Positions 43,803 to 52,600 of a stretch of 64,000 nt of DNA are shown here, one piece after another. A model generated the notes under the pieces. It was given only the letters and a program-made list of their open reading frames with translations, searched no databases and had not been told where the DNA came from. The stretch comes from Allobosea sp. BH3 (GTDB taxonomy: Bacteria; Pseudomonadota; Alphaproteobacteria; Rhizobiales; Beijerinckiaceae): positions 186,001 to 250,000 of the forward strand of contig NZ_JAIMCA010000006.1 of assembly GCF_025499465.1 (NCBI RefSeq), read 5' to 3'. The position numbers were made by a program, and so were the translations under genes. Positions within the stretch are counted from its first letter, which is position 1; each line of letters begins with the position of its first letter.

Positions 43803-45107
43803 ATGTCCATCGAAGTCATCGTGATGTTCGCGATCCTGTTCAGCCTGCTGGCATGCGGGCTCTGGATCGGCCTGACGCTTGCCCTGACCGGCACGACGCT
43901 GCTCTTCCTCTTCCGCGACATCCCGCTCGACCGGCTGCTGCCGCAATACACATGGAACATCCTGACGACGCAGGAGCTGCTGGCGTTGCCGCTCTTCATC
44001 CTGATGGGGGAACTCCTGTTCCGTACCCATCTGTCGAAGGCCCTGTTCCAGGGGCTGGCACCCTGGGCCGGGCTGCTGCCGGGGCGGCTGCTGCACGTCA
44101 ACATCTTCGGCTGCACGATCTTCGCCGCGATCTCGGGCTCCTCGGCGGCGACGACGCAGGTCGTCGGGCGCATTGCGCTGATGGAGCTTCTGAAGCGCGG
44201 CTACTCCAAGGACATCGCCATCGGTTCGCTGGCGGGGGCCGGGACGCTCGGCTTCCTAATCCCGCCCTCCAACATCATGATCATCTACGGCGTGCTGGGC
44301 GACGTCTCGATCCTGAAGCTGTTCACCGCCGGATTCATCCCCGGCTTCCTTCTGGCAGGAAGCTTCATGGCCTGGGTGATGATCCACACCGCGATCCGCC
44401 GCGACCTCGTGCCGGCCACCGAGAACGACCTCAAGAACCTGAGCTGGACCGAGCGCTTCGCCGCGCTGCGCGACCTCGCTCCCGCGCTCTTCCTGATCTT
44501 CTGCGTGCTGGGCTCGATGTATGGCGGCATTGCCACCCCGTCCGAAGCCGCCGCCGTAGGCGTGCTCGGCGCGGCCATTGTCACGGCCATCCAGGGCTCG
44601 CTCAATTTCGAGGCGGTCAAGGGCATCCTCATCGGGTCCGTGATCACCTGCGCGATGATCGCGCTGATCGTTCTCGGCGCCTCGATCCTCGGCAATGCCG
44701 CGGCCTTTCTCGGAATTCCCCAGGCGATCGCGGCCTTCGTGAAATCGCTCGAACTGACGCCGCTGATGCTGATCGTAGTGCTGATCGCGTTCTATATTGT
44801 GCTCGGCTGCTTCCTCGACGGCTTCTCGATGATCGTGATGACGCTGCCGATCGTGCTGCCGATCGTGAAGCAGGCCGGTTTCGACCCCGTCTGGTTTGGC
44901 GTCTTCATGGTGCTGGTCGTCGAGATGGCGCAGATTACGCCGCCGGTCGGCTTCAACCTCTTCGTTATCCAGGGTCTGACGGGAGACGGGCTCGGCTATA
45001 TCGCCAAGGTGACCTTCCCTTATCTCGTCATCATGGTGCTGTTCACGCTGCTGCTCACGATCTATCCGCAGATCGTGCTGTGGCTGCCGGAGGCACTGGC
45101 GCGCTGA
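43803..45107 (+). CDS. dctM: TRAP transporter large permease (DctM family)
   Basis: This is the sodium- or proton-coupled transport subunit of the TRAP system, 434 residues with about twelve helices. Conserved features include NIFGCTIFAAISGSSAATTQ near residue 105 and LIPPSNIMIIYG near 155, the two re-entrant substrate and ion regions. IVLGCFLDGFSMIVMTLPIVLPI and the later EMAQITPPVGFNLFVIQG are the DctM signature. It closes the plus-strand island and is convergent with the liv cluster. Confidence 0.94.
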   Translation: MSIEVIVMFAILFSLLACGLWIGLTLALTGTTLLFLFRDIPLDRLLPQYTWNILTTQELLALPLFILMGELLFRTHLSKALFQGLAPWAGLLPGRLLHVNIFGCTIFAAISGSSAATTQVVGRIALMELLKRGYSKDIAIGSLAGAGTLGFLIPPSNIMIIYGVLGDVSILKLFTAGFIPGFLLAGSFMAWVMIHTAIRRDLVPATENDLKNLSWTERFAALRDLAPALFLIFCVLGSMYGGIATPSEAAAVGVLGAAIVTAIQGSLNFEAVKGILIGSVITCAMIALIVLGASILGNAAAFLGIPQAIAAFVKSLELTPLMLIVVLIAFYIVLGCFLDGFSMIVMTLPIVLPIVKQAGFDPVWFGVFMVLVVEMAQITPPVGFNLFVIQGLTGDGLGYIAKVTFPYLVIMVLFTLLLTIYPQIVLWLPEALAR

Positions 45108-45186
45108 TCGTAATTTCAGCAGCGTGAAGCACCACACAAGCTTCACATCTCGCGAGTTTGAAGCCTGCAGCCTGCTCTCGTGCAAT

Positions 45187-45229
45187 GCGCCAAGAGCAGA
45201 AGCTGGTGCCTTGCTCAGAAGCGGACATT
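45187..45229. repeat. 43-bp dispersed repeat, copy 2
   Basis: Ungapped match to 22431-22473 at 35 of 43 positions, with identical GCGCCA, GCAGAAG and CAGAAGCGGAC blocks. It lies in the 250-base gene-free gap between the convergent dctM and livF genes. Confidence 0.6.
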
Positions 45230-45359
45230 TACTAGGGCTGAGCAGCACAGGGCGGCGACCCAGAGCCGAAATCACGCGGACGCACCGGCTTGCCCTTCGC
45301 CGATTGCGTCAGGTGTCGCTCTGCGTGGACAGACCGGAGTTCCGTCGACGCTCCGACTG

Positions 45360-46091
45360 CTATGCTGCGGCGGTGCGTCCGCCGAGATAGGCAGCGCGGA
45401 TCTCCTCGTTCGACCAGAGTTGATCCGGCGCGCCGGAGAGCACGAGCTTGCCGGTCTCCAGCACATAGCCGCGATCGGCAACGGACAGGCCCATTCTGGC
45501 GTTCTGCTCGACCAGCAACACCGTCGTCCCGCGCCGGCGAATCTCGGCGATGATTGCGAAGACCGCCTGGACGATGACCGGTGCGAGGCCAAGCGAAGGC
45601 TCGTCGAGCAGCAGAATGCGCGGCTTCGCCATCAGCCCCCGTGCCACCGCCACCATCTGCTGCTGGCCGCCCGAGAGCGTCCAGCCGAGCGCATTGGCGA
45701 AGCGGCGGATATCGGGGAAGAGATCGAACATCTCGTCAGCCTCGCGCTTGATCGCGGCGGCCTTCATGCCGGCTCTGTTCGAGGCGCCGAGCATGATGTT
45801 CTCGCGGACGCTCAAGCCCGGAAAGACGCGTCGGCCTTCCGGGACATGGGCGATGCCCCGGCGCACGATCTCCTCGGGCCTCAAGCCGACGATCGACTGG
45901 CCCTCGAAGAGGATGTCACCCGAGGCCGGCTTCGCGAGGCCGGAGATGGCGCGCAGCGTGGTCGATTTGCCGGCTCCGTTCGAGCCGAGCAGGGTAACGA
46001 CCTCGCCGGCCTCGACGACGAGCGAGATGCCGTCGACGGCTTCGACCTCGCCATAGCGGACAACGACGGATTTCAGTTCAAGCAGGGACAT
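45360..46091 (-). CDS. livF: Branched-chain amino acid ABC transporter ATPase LivF
   Basis: This ATPase subunit of a HAAT-family importer has 243 residues. Walker A is GSNGAGKST (residues about 36-44), the signature is LSGGQQQMVAVARGL, and Walker B is ILLLDEPSLGLAP. LivF-specific segments are HVPEGRRVFPGLSVRENI and LLVEQNA. It overlaps livMG by 14 bases and is the last gene of the liv operon. With the substrate-binding gene at the other end, it forms a complete importer. Confidence 0.95.
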   Translation of the reverse strand: MSLLELKSVVVRYGEVEAVDGISLVVEAGEVVTLLGSNGAGKSTTLRAISGLAKPASGDILFEGQSIVGLRPEEIVRRGIAHVPEGRRVFPGLSVRENIMLGASNRAGMKAAAIKREADEMFDLFPDIRRFANALGWTLSGGQQQMVAVARGLMAKPRILLLDEPSLGLAPVIVQAVFAIIAEIRRRGTTVLLVEQNARMGLSVADRGYVLETGKLVLSGAPDQLWSNEEIRAAYLGGRTAAA

Positions 46092-47859
46092 CGGGAGCCG
46101 TTCCGAGATAAGCCGCGATCACATCGGGGTGCTTCAGCACGTCGGCGGAATAGCCGTCGGCGATGCGACGGCCGAAGTTCAGCACGGTGATGTGCTGCGC
46201 GACCTCGCTGACCAGGGTCATGTCGTGGTCGATGATCAGGATGGTGAGGCCGCGCGCCGAGATGCGCTTGAGCAGGTTGCGCAATTCGACCTTCTCCGAG
46301 GAGTTGAGGCCCGCACCCGGCTCGTCGAGCAGGAGAAGAACCGGATCGGCCGCGAGCGCCCGGGCGATTTCGACCGCCCGCTGGTGGCCGTAGGAGAAAT
46401 TAGCAACGACCTCGTCGGCCCGCTCCTCCAGATCGACGAAGGCAAGCGCCGCCCTCGCCCGCGCCAGCAGCGCGGCGGGATCGTTGCCGACCGCGCTTCC
46501 GGGGCGCTCGGCGCCGACCATGACATTCTCAAGCGCCGTCATCGAGCGCCAGAGTCGGATGTTCTGGAAGGTACGGCCGAGGCCGGCCTTGGTGCGCGCA
46601 TGCGGCGGCAGGTCGGTTATGTCCTGCCCGTTGAGTTCGACGGTGCCGGCCGTGGCCCGATAGAGGCCGGAGAGGACGTTCAGCGTCGTGGTCTTTCCGG
46701 AGCCGTTCGGGCCGATCAGCGCATGCACACCGCCACGCTTGATCGTGAGATCGACCTCGTCGACCGCCTTCAGGCCACCGAAATGCTTCGAGAGGCCCCG
46801 AACCTCCATGACGGTCTCAGCGCCTTCGCCGCCGCCCGACATTTGCAAGGCTGCGCCGGAGCGGCTCGGCAGCACGGCGCGCTTGAAGCGGTCGAGCTGG
46901 CTGCGCAGATAGCCCCAGATGCCGTCCGGCATGAACAGCACGATCAGGATCACCGCCGCGCCGTAGATGGCGAGGTAGAGGCCGGGGATGCTCTTCAGGA
47001 AGCGCAGCCATTCCGGAATCAAGATCAGCAGGCCTGTGCCGATGACGGCGCCGATCGGCGAGGCGACACCACCGAGCAGCACCATGGTCAGGAACACCAC
47101 GGATTCCGCGAAGGAGAACTGGTCCGGACTGACATAGGCGAAGCCGCCCGCGAAGAGGCCGCCGCCGATGCCCCCGAGGATGGCGGACAGCGCGAAGGCG
47201 GTGACTTTGGTCCGGTAGACGTCGATGCCGGCTACGCCGGCGGCGAGTTCGTTGTCGCGCACCGCCCGCATGGCGCGACCGAGCTTGGTGTCACGCAGGC
47301 GCCAGACGAGGTAGCCGAGACCGGCGAGCATCGCGATGCAGAAGGCGAGATAGGTCGAGCCGTCGGCGAGGAACCCCGGGCGCGGAATGGCGCGCACGCC
47401 GTCCGGGCCCTTGGTGACCGGGATCCAGTTGATCAGCACGAGCGTGACGATCTGCTGGAAGGAGATCGTCACCATGGCGAGGTAATGCCCGCCCAGCCGC
47501 AGCGTCGAGGCGCCGAGCAGCGCGCCGAAGCCCGCTGCCATGCTGGTGCCGATCAGCAGGCAGACCCAGAAATTCAGGCCGTATTCGGTCTGGCCGATGC
47601 CCACCGCATAGGCGCCGAGCCCGAAGAAGGCCGCCTGCGCCAGATTGATCTGGCCGCAGAGCCCCAGCACGATCGTCAGGCCGAGCACCGCGGTGGCGTA
47701 GGTCGTCGCCTGCAGCGAGATGTTCAGCACATACCCGGTCTTGGGCACGACGATGGCGAGCGCCATCGCGGCCAGGACCAGCAGAACGAAGGCCAGGACT
47801 CCCCAGCGCAGGCGCGGCCGGATATCGCCAGTGGTGGCGGTGGTTTCGGTCGTGCTCAT
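46078..47859 (-). CDS. livMG: Fused LivM permease-LivG ATPase
   Basis: This is a single polypeptide of 593 residues. Residues about 1-325 are a LivM permease (VLNISLQATTYATAVLGLTIVLGLCGQINLAQAAFFGLGAY is its core, given by the ends VLNIS and GLGAY). Residues about 345-593 are a LivG ATPase with Walker A GPNGSGKTT and Walker B VLLLLDEPGAGL. The linker (LPSRSGAALQMSGGGEGAE) is short and polar. The start is ATG at 47859, 4 bases inside the livH end, so they are coupled. Fusions of this type are known in this transporter family. Confidence 0.93.
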   Translation of the reverse strand: MSTTETTATTGDIRPRLRWGVLAFVLLVLAAMALAIVVPKTGYVLNISLQATTYATAVLGLTIVLGLCGQINLAQAAFFGLGAYAVGIGQTEYGLNFWVCLLIGTSMAAGFGALLGASTLRLGGHYLAMVTISFQQIVTLVLINWIPVTKGPDGVRAIPRPGFLADGSTYLAFCIAMLAGLGYLVWRLRDTKLGRAMRAVRDNELAAGVAGIDVYRTKVTAFALSAILGGIGGGLFAGGFAYVSPDQFSFAESVVFLTMVLLGGVASPIGAVIGTGLLILIPEWLRFLKSIPGLYLAIYGAAVILIVLFMPDGIWGYLRSQLDRFKRAVLPSRSGAALQMSGGGEGAETVMEVRGLSKHFGGLKAVDEVDLTIKRGGVHALIGPNGSGKTTTLNVLSGLYRATAGTVELNGQDITDLPPHARTKAGLGRTFQNIRLWRSMTALENVMVGAERPGSAVGNDPAALLARARAALAFVDLEERADEVVANFSYGHQRAVEIARALAADPVLLLLDEPGAGLNSSEKVELRNLLKRISARGLTILIIDHDMTLVSEVAQHITVLNFGRRIADGYSADVLKHPDVIAAYLGTAPDVPA

Positions 47860-48731
47860 GCTTTTTCCGCCACGCGCTCGCCGAAGATGCCCTGCGGCCG
47901 GAAGATCAGGAAGGCGATCAGGACCAGGAAGGCGAAGCCGTCCTTGTAGGGGACCGAGATGTAAGCGGCCCCGAAGGTCTCGATCACGCCCAGCGCAAGT
48001 CCGCCGATGATGGCGCCGGTCACGTCGCCGAAACCGCCGATGATGGTGGCGGCAAAGGCCTTCAGCGCGATGGTCGCGCCCATGCCGATTGAGACGAACA
48101 GCACCGGCGCGACGAGGATGCCGGCGATGCCGCCGATCACCGCCGAATATATGAAGGTGATCATGATCATGACCGCGACCGGGATACCGAGCAGCGAGGC
48201 CATCTCCTTGTCCTGCGATGTCGCCTGCAGCTTCTTTCCGAGCAAGGTGTGCTCGAAGAACCAGTATTGCAGCGCGACCAGCAGCGCGGTGACCACGATG
48301 ATGAGCACGTACTGATTGTCGAGGTAGACCGGCCCGAGCATGAAACCGGGTGTATCGAACCAGCCGGACAGCACCTCCGGCTCCGGTCCGTGGATCGCCA
48401 ACGTTGTATTGGCCATCAGGATCGAGGCCCCGATCGTCGAGATGATCACCGGCAGATAGGTGCGGTGGCGCAAAGGGTAATAGACCGCCAGATTGAAGAC
48501 CGCGCCGAGCCCCGCCATGCAGACCAGGGCAAGAACGAAAGCGACCCAATAAGGCAGGCCGATCTTGAGGGAGAACACCACCATCAGGAAGGCGGCCACC
48601 ATCGAGAACTCGCCCTGCGCGAAGTTCACGACATTCGTGGCCCGGAAGATCAGGACGAAGCCCAGCGCGACCAGCGCATAGACCGAGCCGATACCGATCC
48701 CGGTGAAGAGAAGCTGAAGAACGAGATCCAT
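47856..48731 (-). CDS. livH: Branched-chain amino acid ABC transporter permease LivH
   Basis: This inner-membrane permease of the HAAT importer has 291 residues and about eight helices. It starts with the LivH signature GIGIGSVYALVALGFVLIFRATNVVNFAQGEF (given by GIGIGSVYAL and NFAQGEF). The conserved cytoplasmic coupling region is QDKEMASLLGI, and the last part is GLALGVIETFGA. The ATG at 48731 precedes the first helix; an upstream Met (48782) would add a basic leader. The gene is separated from its binding-protein gene by a 176-base gap containing a perfect hairpin. Confidence 0.93.
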   Translation of the reverse strand: MDLVLQLLFTGIGIGSVYALVALGFVLIFRATNVVNFAQGEFSMVAAFLMVVFSLKIGLPYWVAFVLALVCMAGLGAVFNLAVYYPLRHRTYLPVIISTIGASILMANTTLAIHGPEPEVLSGWFDTPGFMLGPVYLDNQYVLIIVVTALLVALQYWFFEHTLLGKKLQATSQDKEMASLLGIPVAVMIMITFIYSAVIGGIAGILVAPVLFVSIGMGATIALKAFAATIIGGFGDVTGAIIGGLALGVIETFGAAYISVPYKDGFAFLVLIAFLIFRPQGIFGERVAEKA

Positions 48732-48835
48732 CTGTCTACCGCGCTTGGTGGGGCCAATCGGTCCTCCGCGGCGAACGGCCAAGGCCGCCCGCCCCGAAAG
48801 GCGTGGTACGAGATGCGCCGGGCGCTTCGACGGCT

Positions 48836-48859
48836 ACGGGGCTCGCTACCGAGCCCCGT
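48836..48859 (-). terminator. Perfect hairpin between liv binding protein and permease genes
   Basis: ACGGGGCTCG pairs exactly with CGAGCCCCGT around a 4-base loop, giving a 10-bp GC-rich stem 49 bases after the binding-protein stop. No strong T-run follows. Partial termination or 3' mRNA protection here would let the periplasmic protein be made in excess over the membrane subunits. Confidence 0.6.
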
Positions 48860-48907
48860 CACGGGCACCGACCTCTGGTGAAGAGAGCCGGCCCCTGCGC
48901 CAGCGGA

Positions 48908-50062
48908 TCAGCCGAGACTCGGCGTAAAGTCGATCCGCTTGTCGAACTTGATGTCGCCCTTGTCGTTCTTGACGATGTTGTAGCCGTGCAGGCCATCACC
49001 GTTCTTGTCGAAGTTGTATTCGCCCTCGGCGCCCTTGTGGCCGCGGATGGCGAGCATGGCCTCGCGCACCTTGTTGGGCTCGGTCGAGCCCGCCTTGTTC
49101 ATTGCCATGGCAAGGCAGGTCACGGCGTCGAAGGTCCAGGAGGACTGGTTGTCGGGCGCGACCTTGCGGACTTCGCGATAGGCCGTGCCGAAGGCCTTCG
49201 AGGCAGGGCTGGAATCCTCGGCGTAGTCGGCGACGCCGTAGGTGTTATGGAGCGCAGGACCTGCGAGTTTCAGCGCCGAGACGTTGACGATCGAGGGTGA
49301 CCCGACCCAGGGGATGTTGACGCCGAGCTGGCGCAACTGCCGGGCGAAGATGCCGAGATCGGTTTCGAAGGTGAAATAGGTACCGAGGATGTCGGCGCCC
49401 GATTGGCGCACCGCCAGCACGACCGGCGTGAAATCCTGGCTCTGGTTGGCATAGCCTTGGTCGAGCGCGAGCGTCGCGCCATTGTCAGGCAGCGCATCGG
49501 CGAGCGCCTTGCCGCCGGCCGTGCCAAAGGCATCGGTGGAATGGACGATCGCCCATTTCTTCTTGCCGAGTTCCTTGGAGCCGAACTGTGCGATCACCTT
49601 GCCCGAATAGGAATCGTTCGGGCGGAAACGGAAGAGCCAGGGATTGCCGAGCTTGGTCAGGTTCGGGTCCGTGCCGCCGAAGCCGACCGGCTTTCCGATC
49701 TTGAGCATGTCGGGCGCCATGGCGTGCATCTGCGTCGAGCGGATCGAGCCAAGGAAAGCGACAATATCGGGCTGGCTGGCGAGCTTGGAGAAGGCCAGGA
49801 CCGCGCCGGGATTGGTAGTCTGATCATCCTCCATGATCAGCTCAAGCGGCTTGCCAAGTACACCGCCGGCCTTGTTAACAGCTTCGAGTGCGATCTTTGC
49901 GCCGGTCTGGGCGAAGGAGCCGGATTCGGCGGCGGCACCGGTCATCGGCACGACCATGCCGATCTTGATGGTAGCACCTTGTGCGAAAGCAGTGCGGATG
50001 ACGGCTGGAGCGGCAATGCTACCGGCAAGCGCCGTCGCAAACCCGCGACGAGTCAACTTCAT
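48908..50062 (-). CDS. Branched-chain amino acid-type ABC transporter substrate-binding protein
   Basis: This periplasmic receptor of the HAAT (Leu/Ile/Val) family has 384 residues and a twin-arginine-like signal (KLTRRGFATALAGSIAAPAVI). The first domain starts IKIGMVVPMTGAAAESG, the standard ligand-binding opening. LELIMEDDQTTNPGAVLAF and VAFLGSIRSTQMHAMAPD follow. It is the first gene of the liv operon. HAAT proteins bind many amino acids, amides and aromatic acids, so leucine specificity should not be assumed. Confidence 0.92.
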   Translation of the reverse strand: MKLTRRGFATALAGSIAAPAVIRTAFAQGATIKIGMVVPMTGAAAESGSFAQTGAKIALEAVNKAGGVLGKPLELIMEDDQTTNPGAVLAFSKLASQPDIVAFLGSIRSTQMHAMAPDMLKIGKPVGFGGTDPNLTKLGNPWLFRFRPNDSYSGKVIAQFGSKELGKKKWAIVHSTDAFGTAGGKALADALPDNGATLALDQGYANQSQDFTPVVLAVRQSGADILGTYFTFETDLGIFARQLRQLGVNIPWVGSPSIVNVSALKLAGPALHNTYGVADYAEDSSPASKAFGTAYREVRKVAPDNQSSWTFDAVTCLAMAMNKAGSTEPNKVREAMLAIRGHKGAEGEYNFDKNGDGLHGYNIVKNDKGDIKFDKRIDFTPSLG

Positions 50063-50312
50063 CGCTATCCTCCCGATTTTTATGGATTGGATCGGATCTG
50101 AACGTCCGATTGCAGCGATGATGGATTATCTGCGGGCTCGCCAGAACCGCATTTTCCGTAATCCTTTAGTCTATATTCCGATGCCCTCCAGCGGTGAGAG
50201 CGCTGCGCAGCGATATCGCAGCGCCTCCGGGTCATGGTCTCAGATTGAGATGACCGAAGACGGCCTTAGTCGTTCCAAGAGATTCCTCAAAAACACCTTT
50301 GCTCGATCATCG

Positions 50313-52292
50313 TCAGCGCCCCATGGCGGCTTGCGCGATGCGCTGCGTGGCCTCCGGCCGGCTGCCGGGCGCCAGCAAGCCGGGTCGCGGCACCTGCCGG
50401 ATGGGATCGTTCAGCAGCCGCAAGCCATTGAGGACGACCAGAACCGTGCCGCCTTCGTGCCCGAGGACTGCAAGCGGGAGTGGAAGGTCGAAGAAGGCTG
50501 CGCCGGTCACGAGAAGCAGCATCGCGCCGATCGAGAACATCAGGTTCTGGCGAATGATCCATGCGGCCCTCTGCGAGAGCCGGTGCGCCGCCGCAAGCCG
50601 CCCCATATCCTCGGAGAGAAGGGCCACGTCGGCCGCCTGAAGAGCGACTTCGGAACCGGCCGCGCCCATGGCAATGCCGACGTCGGCACGCGCCAAGGCG
50701 GCTGCGTCGTTCACGCCGTCGCCGACGAACGCGATCTTCTGCCGCGCTGCTGCTTCGGCAACCAGCCGGACCTTGTCCTCGGGCAGCATCTCGGCGTGAA
50801 TCTCATCGTCGCGCAGCCCCAGTTCCGCACCAATCCGCAAGGCTACGGGGCGCCTGTCTCCCGTCATCATGAGGATCGTTGCGACACCGCTTCGCCGCAG
50901 CGCTGCGAGCGCTGCGGCCGACGTCTCGCGCGGCTTGTCGGCTACGCTGACAGCACCAAGGAGACGGTCGCCGCGGCCCAGGTAGACAACGGTCTCGGCG
51001 GCGCTTTGCAATGCCTTCAGAGCCGCGTGATCGATCGCTGCGCCCATGGTTTCGGCCATGCGGCGGTTACCTGCCCAAACAGGGCCGGCATCGTCGTCTC
51101 CGATGATACCCTTGCTGGGTAGCGCCTTTACATTGCGCATCTCGCGGATCGTCAGCCCGCGCTCAGCAACTTCGCGCCGCAGGGCGTCGCCAATGTGATG
51201 TTCGGAATCGGCCTCGAGACTGGCCAGCGTCGAAAGGAAGCCGCGTTCATCGCCATCCAAGGCGACGACATTCGTCACCGTGGCCCGTCCGGCCGTCAAT
51301 GTTCCGGTCTTGTCGAACGCAAAGACCCTGACCCCGGCCAAGGTCTCCAGAGCCGCACCACCCTTGAAGAGGACGCCTCCGCGGGCTGCAGCCGAGAGAG
51401 CGGAGAGAATTGCGGCCGGCACGGAGATGACAACCGCGCAAGGGCTTGCCGCAACCAGCATCGTGGCGGCGCGATAAAGGGCTATGTCCCAGCTGTTTCC
51501 AAGCCAGAGGAAGACACCCAGGGCAGCGACAGACCCGACGAGAACCGCGATCGTGTATCGCTGTCCGAACCATGCGCTGAACCGCTCCGAGGGCGCCTTC
51601 GCCGCCTGCGCCTCCGTGACGAGCGCGATCATCCGGGCAACCGTGCTCTGCCCCAGCGATTTCGTGATGCGCACCTCGAGAACGCCATCGAGATTGACCG
51701 TCGCCTCGAAAAGCGGCTGGCCCGGCGCCTTTCTGACGGGCATCGACTCGCCGGTGATCGTGGATTCGTCCAGCGAGCCCCGGCCGGACGCGACGGTTCC
51801 GTCCGCGGGAACCCGTGACCCGGGTCGTAGGATCACCAGATCGCCGATGCGCAGATCCGTCGCGGGCACCTCCTCCACCCCGCCATCCGGCGCCTTGCGG
51901 ATAGCCGTTTCCGGCCTCAGCGCCATCAAGGCCTCGATGGCACGCCTGGCGCGCCCCATGGCGCGTTCCTCGAGCGTCGTCGACAGGCTGAACAGCGTCA
52001 GCAGGACCGCGCCTTCGAGGGCCGCACCGACGACTGCCGCCGCGAGCGCCGCGACGATCATCAGAAGATCGATATCGAGGATGTGCTCGCGCCAGAGCGC
52101 CCGCAGCGCACGCCAGCCAGCCGGCAGCCCACCAGCCAAGTAGGCGAGCACCGTGCCGAACAGGAACGCCAGTGATCCAGCCGGGCCTCCGACAAGCCAT
52201 TTGCCACACATCGCCAGCGCGAGGCCGATCACCGTCGCCGCGGTGAGAACAACCGGAAGGTTCGATGGAAGACGCGGCAAAAGCCCCTCCAA
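50313..52292 (-). CDS. P1B-4-type heavy-metal-exporting ATPase (Fe/Co/Zn class)
   Basis: This is an inner-membrane metal efflux pump of about 659 residues. The ion-path motif is SPC (residues 283-285, not CPC) and the last helix has HEGGT (612-616); this pair defines the P1B-4 (CoaT/CtpD/Nia-like) group that exports Fe2+, Co2+ or Zn2+. The phosphorylated Asp is Asp327 in DKTGTLT, TGES is at 180-183, and GDGVNDAAAL is at 524-533. No N-terminal HMA domain is present, as usual for this class. The nucleotide-domain motif usually SEHP reads SEHH (363-366). The start is uncertain: TTG at 52292, or a TTG 12 bases later with GGAGGGG just upstream. The upstream Irr-like palindrome points to iron. Confidence 0.9.
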   Translation of the reverse strand: MEGLLPRLPSNLPVVLTAATVIGLALAMCGKWLVGGPAGSLAFLFGTVLAYLAGGLPAGWRALRALWREHILDIDLLMIVAALAAAVVGAALEGAVLLTLFSLSTTLEERAMGRARRAIEALMALRPETAIRKAPDGGVEEVPATDLRIGDLVILRPGSRVPADGTVASGRGSLDESTITGESMPVRKAPGQPLFEATVNLDGVLEVRITKSLGQSTVARMIALVTEAQAAKAPSERFSAWFGQRYTIAVLVGSVAALGVFLWLGNSWDIALYRAATMLVAASPCAVVISVPAAILSALSAAARGGVLFKGGAALETLAGVRVFAFDKTGTLTAGRATVTNVVALDGDERGFLSTLASLEADSEHHIGDALRREVAERGLTIREMRNVKALPSKGIIGDDDAGPVWAGNRRMAETMGAAIDHAALKALQSAAETVVYLGRGDRLLGAVSVADKPRETSAAALAALRRSGVATILMMTGDRRPVALRIGAELGLRDDEIHAEMLPEDKVRLVAEAAARQKIAFVGDGVNDAAALARADVGIAMGAAGSEVALQAADVALLSEDMGRLAAAHRLSQRAAWIIRQNLMFSIGAMLLLVTGAAFFDLPLPLAVLGHEGGTVLVVLNGLRLLNDPIRQVPRPGLLAPGSRPEATQRIAQAAMGR

Positions 52293-52332
52293 TGCCTGAT
52301 CGGCGCCAGGCCGGCGTCAGCGCGTATTTAAT

Positions 52333-52347
52333 TTAGAATCATTCTAA
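52333..52347 (-). promoter_or_regulatory. Iron control element (Irr box-like) upstream of the P1B-4 ATPase
   Basis: TTAGAATCATTCTAA is a perfect 15-bp palindrome centred about 48 bases upstream of the ATPase start. It matches 13 of 14 fixed positions of the rhizobial iron control element TTTAGAAnnnTTCTAAA bound by Irr. The surrounding sequence is AT-rich and promoter-like. This suggests derepression of the exporter when iron (heme) is plentiful. Confidence 0.7.
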
Positions 52348-52402
52348 TGTTTGCATCGAATGTTGTCCAGCGAGCGCGCGCTCCGCGCGTTTGCACTCGA
52401 TC

Positions 52403-52434
52403 GATCAAGAGATTCATGGATCGAGAGATTCATG
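52403..52434. repeat. Two tandem 16-bp units
   Basis: GATCAAGAGATTCATG (52403-52418) is followed directly by GATCGAGAGATTCATG (52419-52434), matching at 15 of 16 positions. It lies in the 250-base gene-free stretch between the Irr-like box and the host-attachment gene. Confidence 0.6.
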
Positions 52435-52600
52435 GCCGCACAGGCAAAACGCCGTCCGGCCGGGCTGCAGGCTTCAAAAAGCATCGTGCCTTGCCGAACT
52501 CGATGCTTTCGCATCCCCCTCGACGTGAATAGGCGTTGTCACCCTGCCGCATCTCGCCGCCGCGGGGGCCATCGCCCTCAGCTGCGGGTTTTCGGACGGC

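Noticed and set aside
46129-47949. 606-residue plus-strand open frame opposite livMG
   Set aside because: Antisense shadow of a strongly conserved transporter gene.
52347-52532. Plus-strand frame starting next to the Irr-like box
   Set aside because: Arg/Ser-rich with no conserved features or ribosome site; the box is better placed for the minus-strand ATPase.
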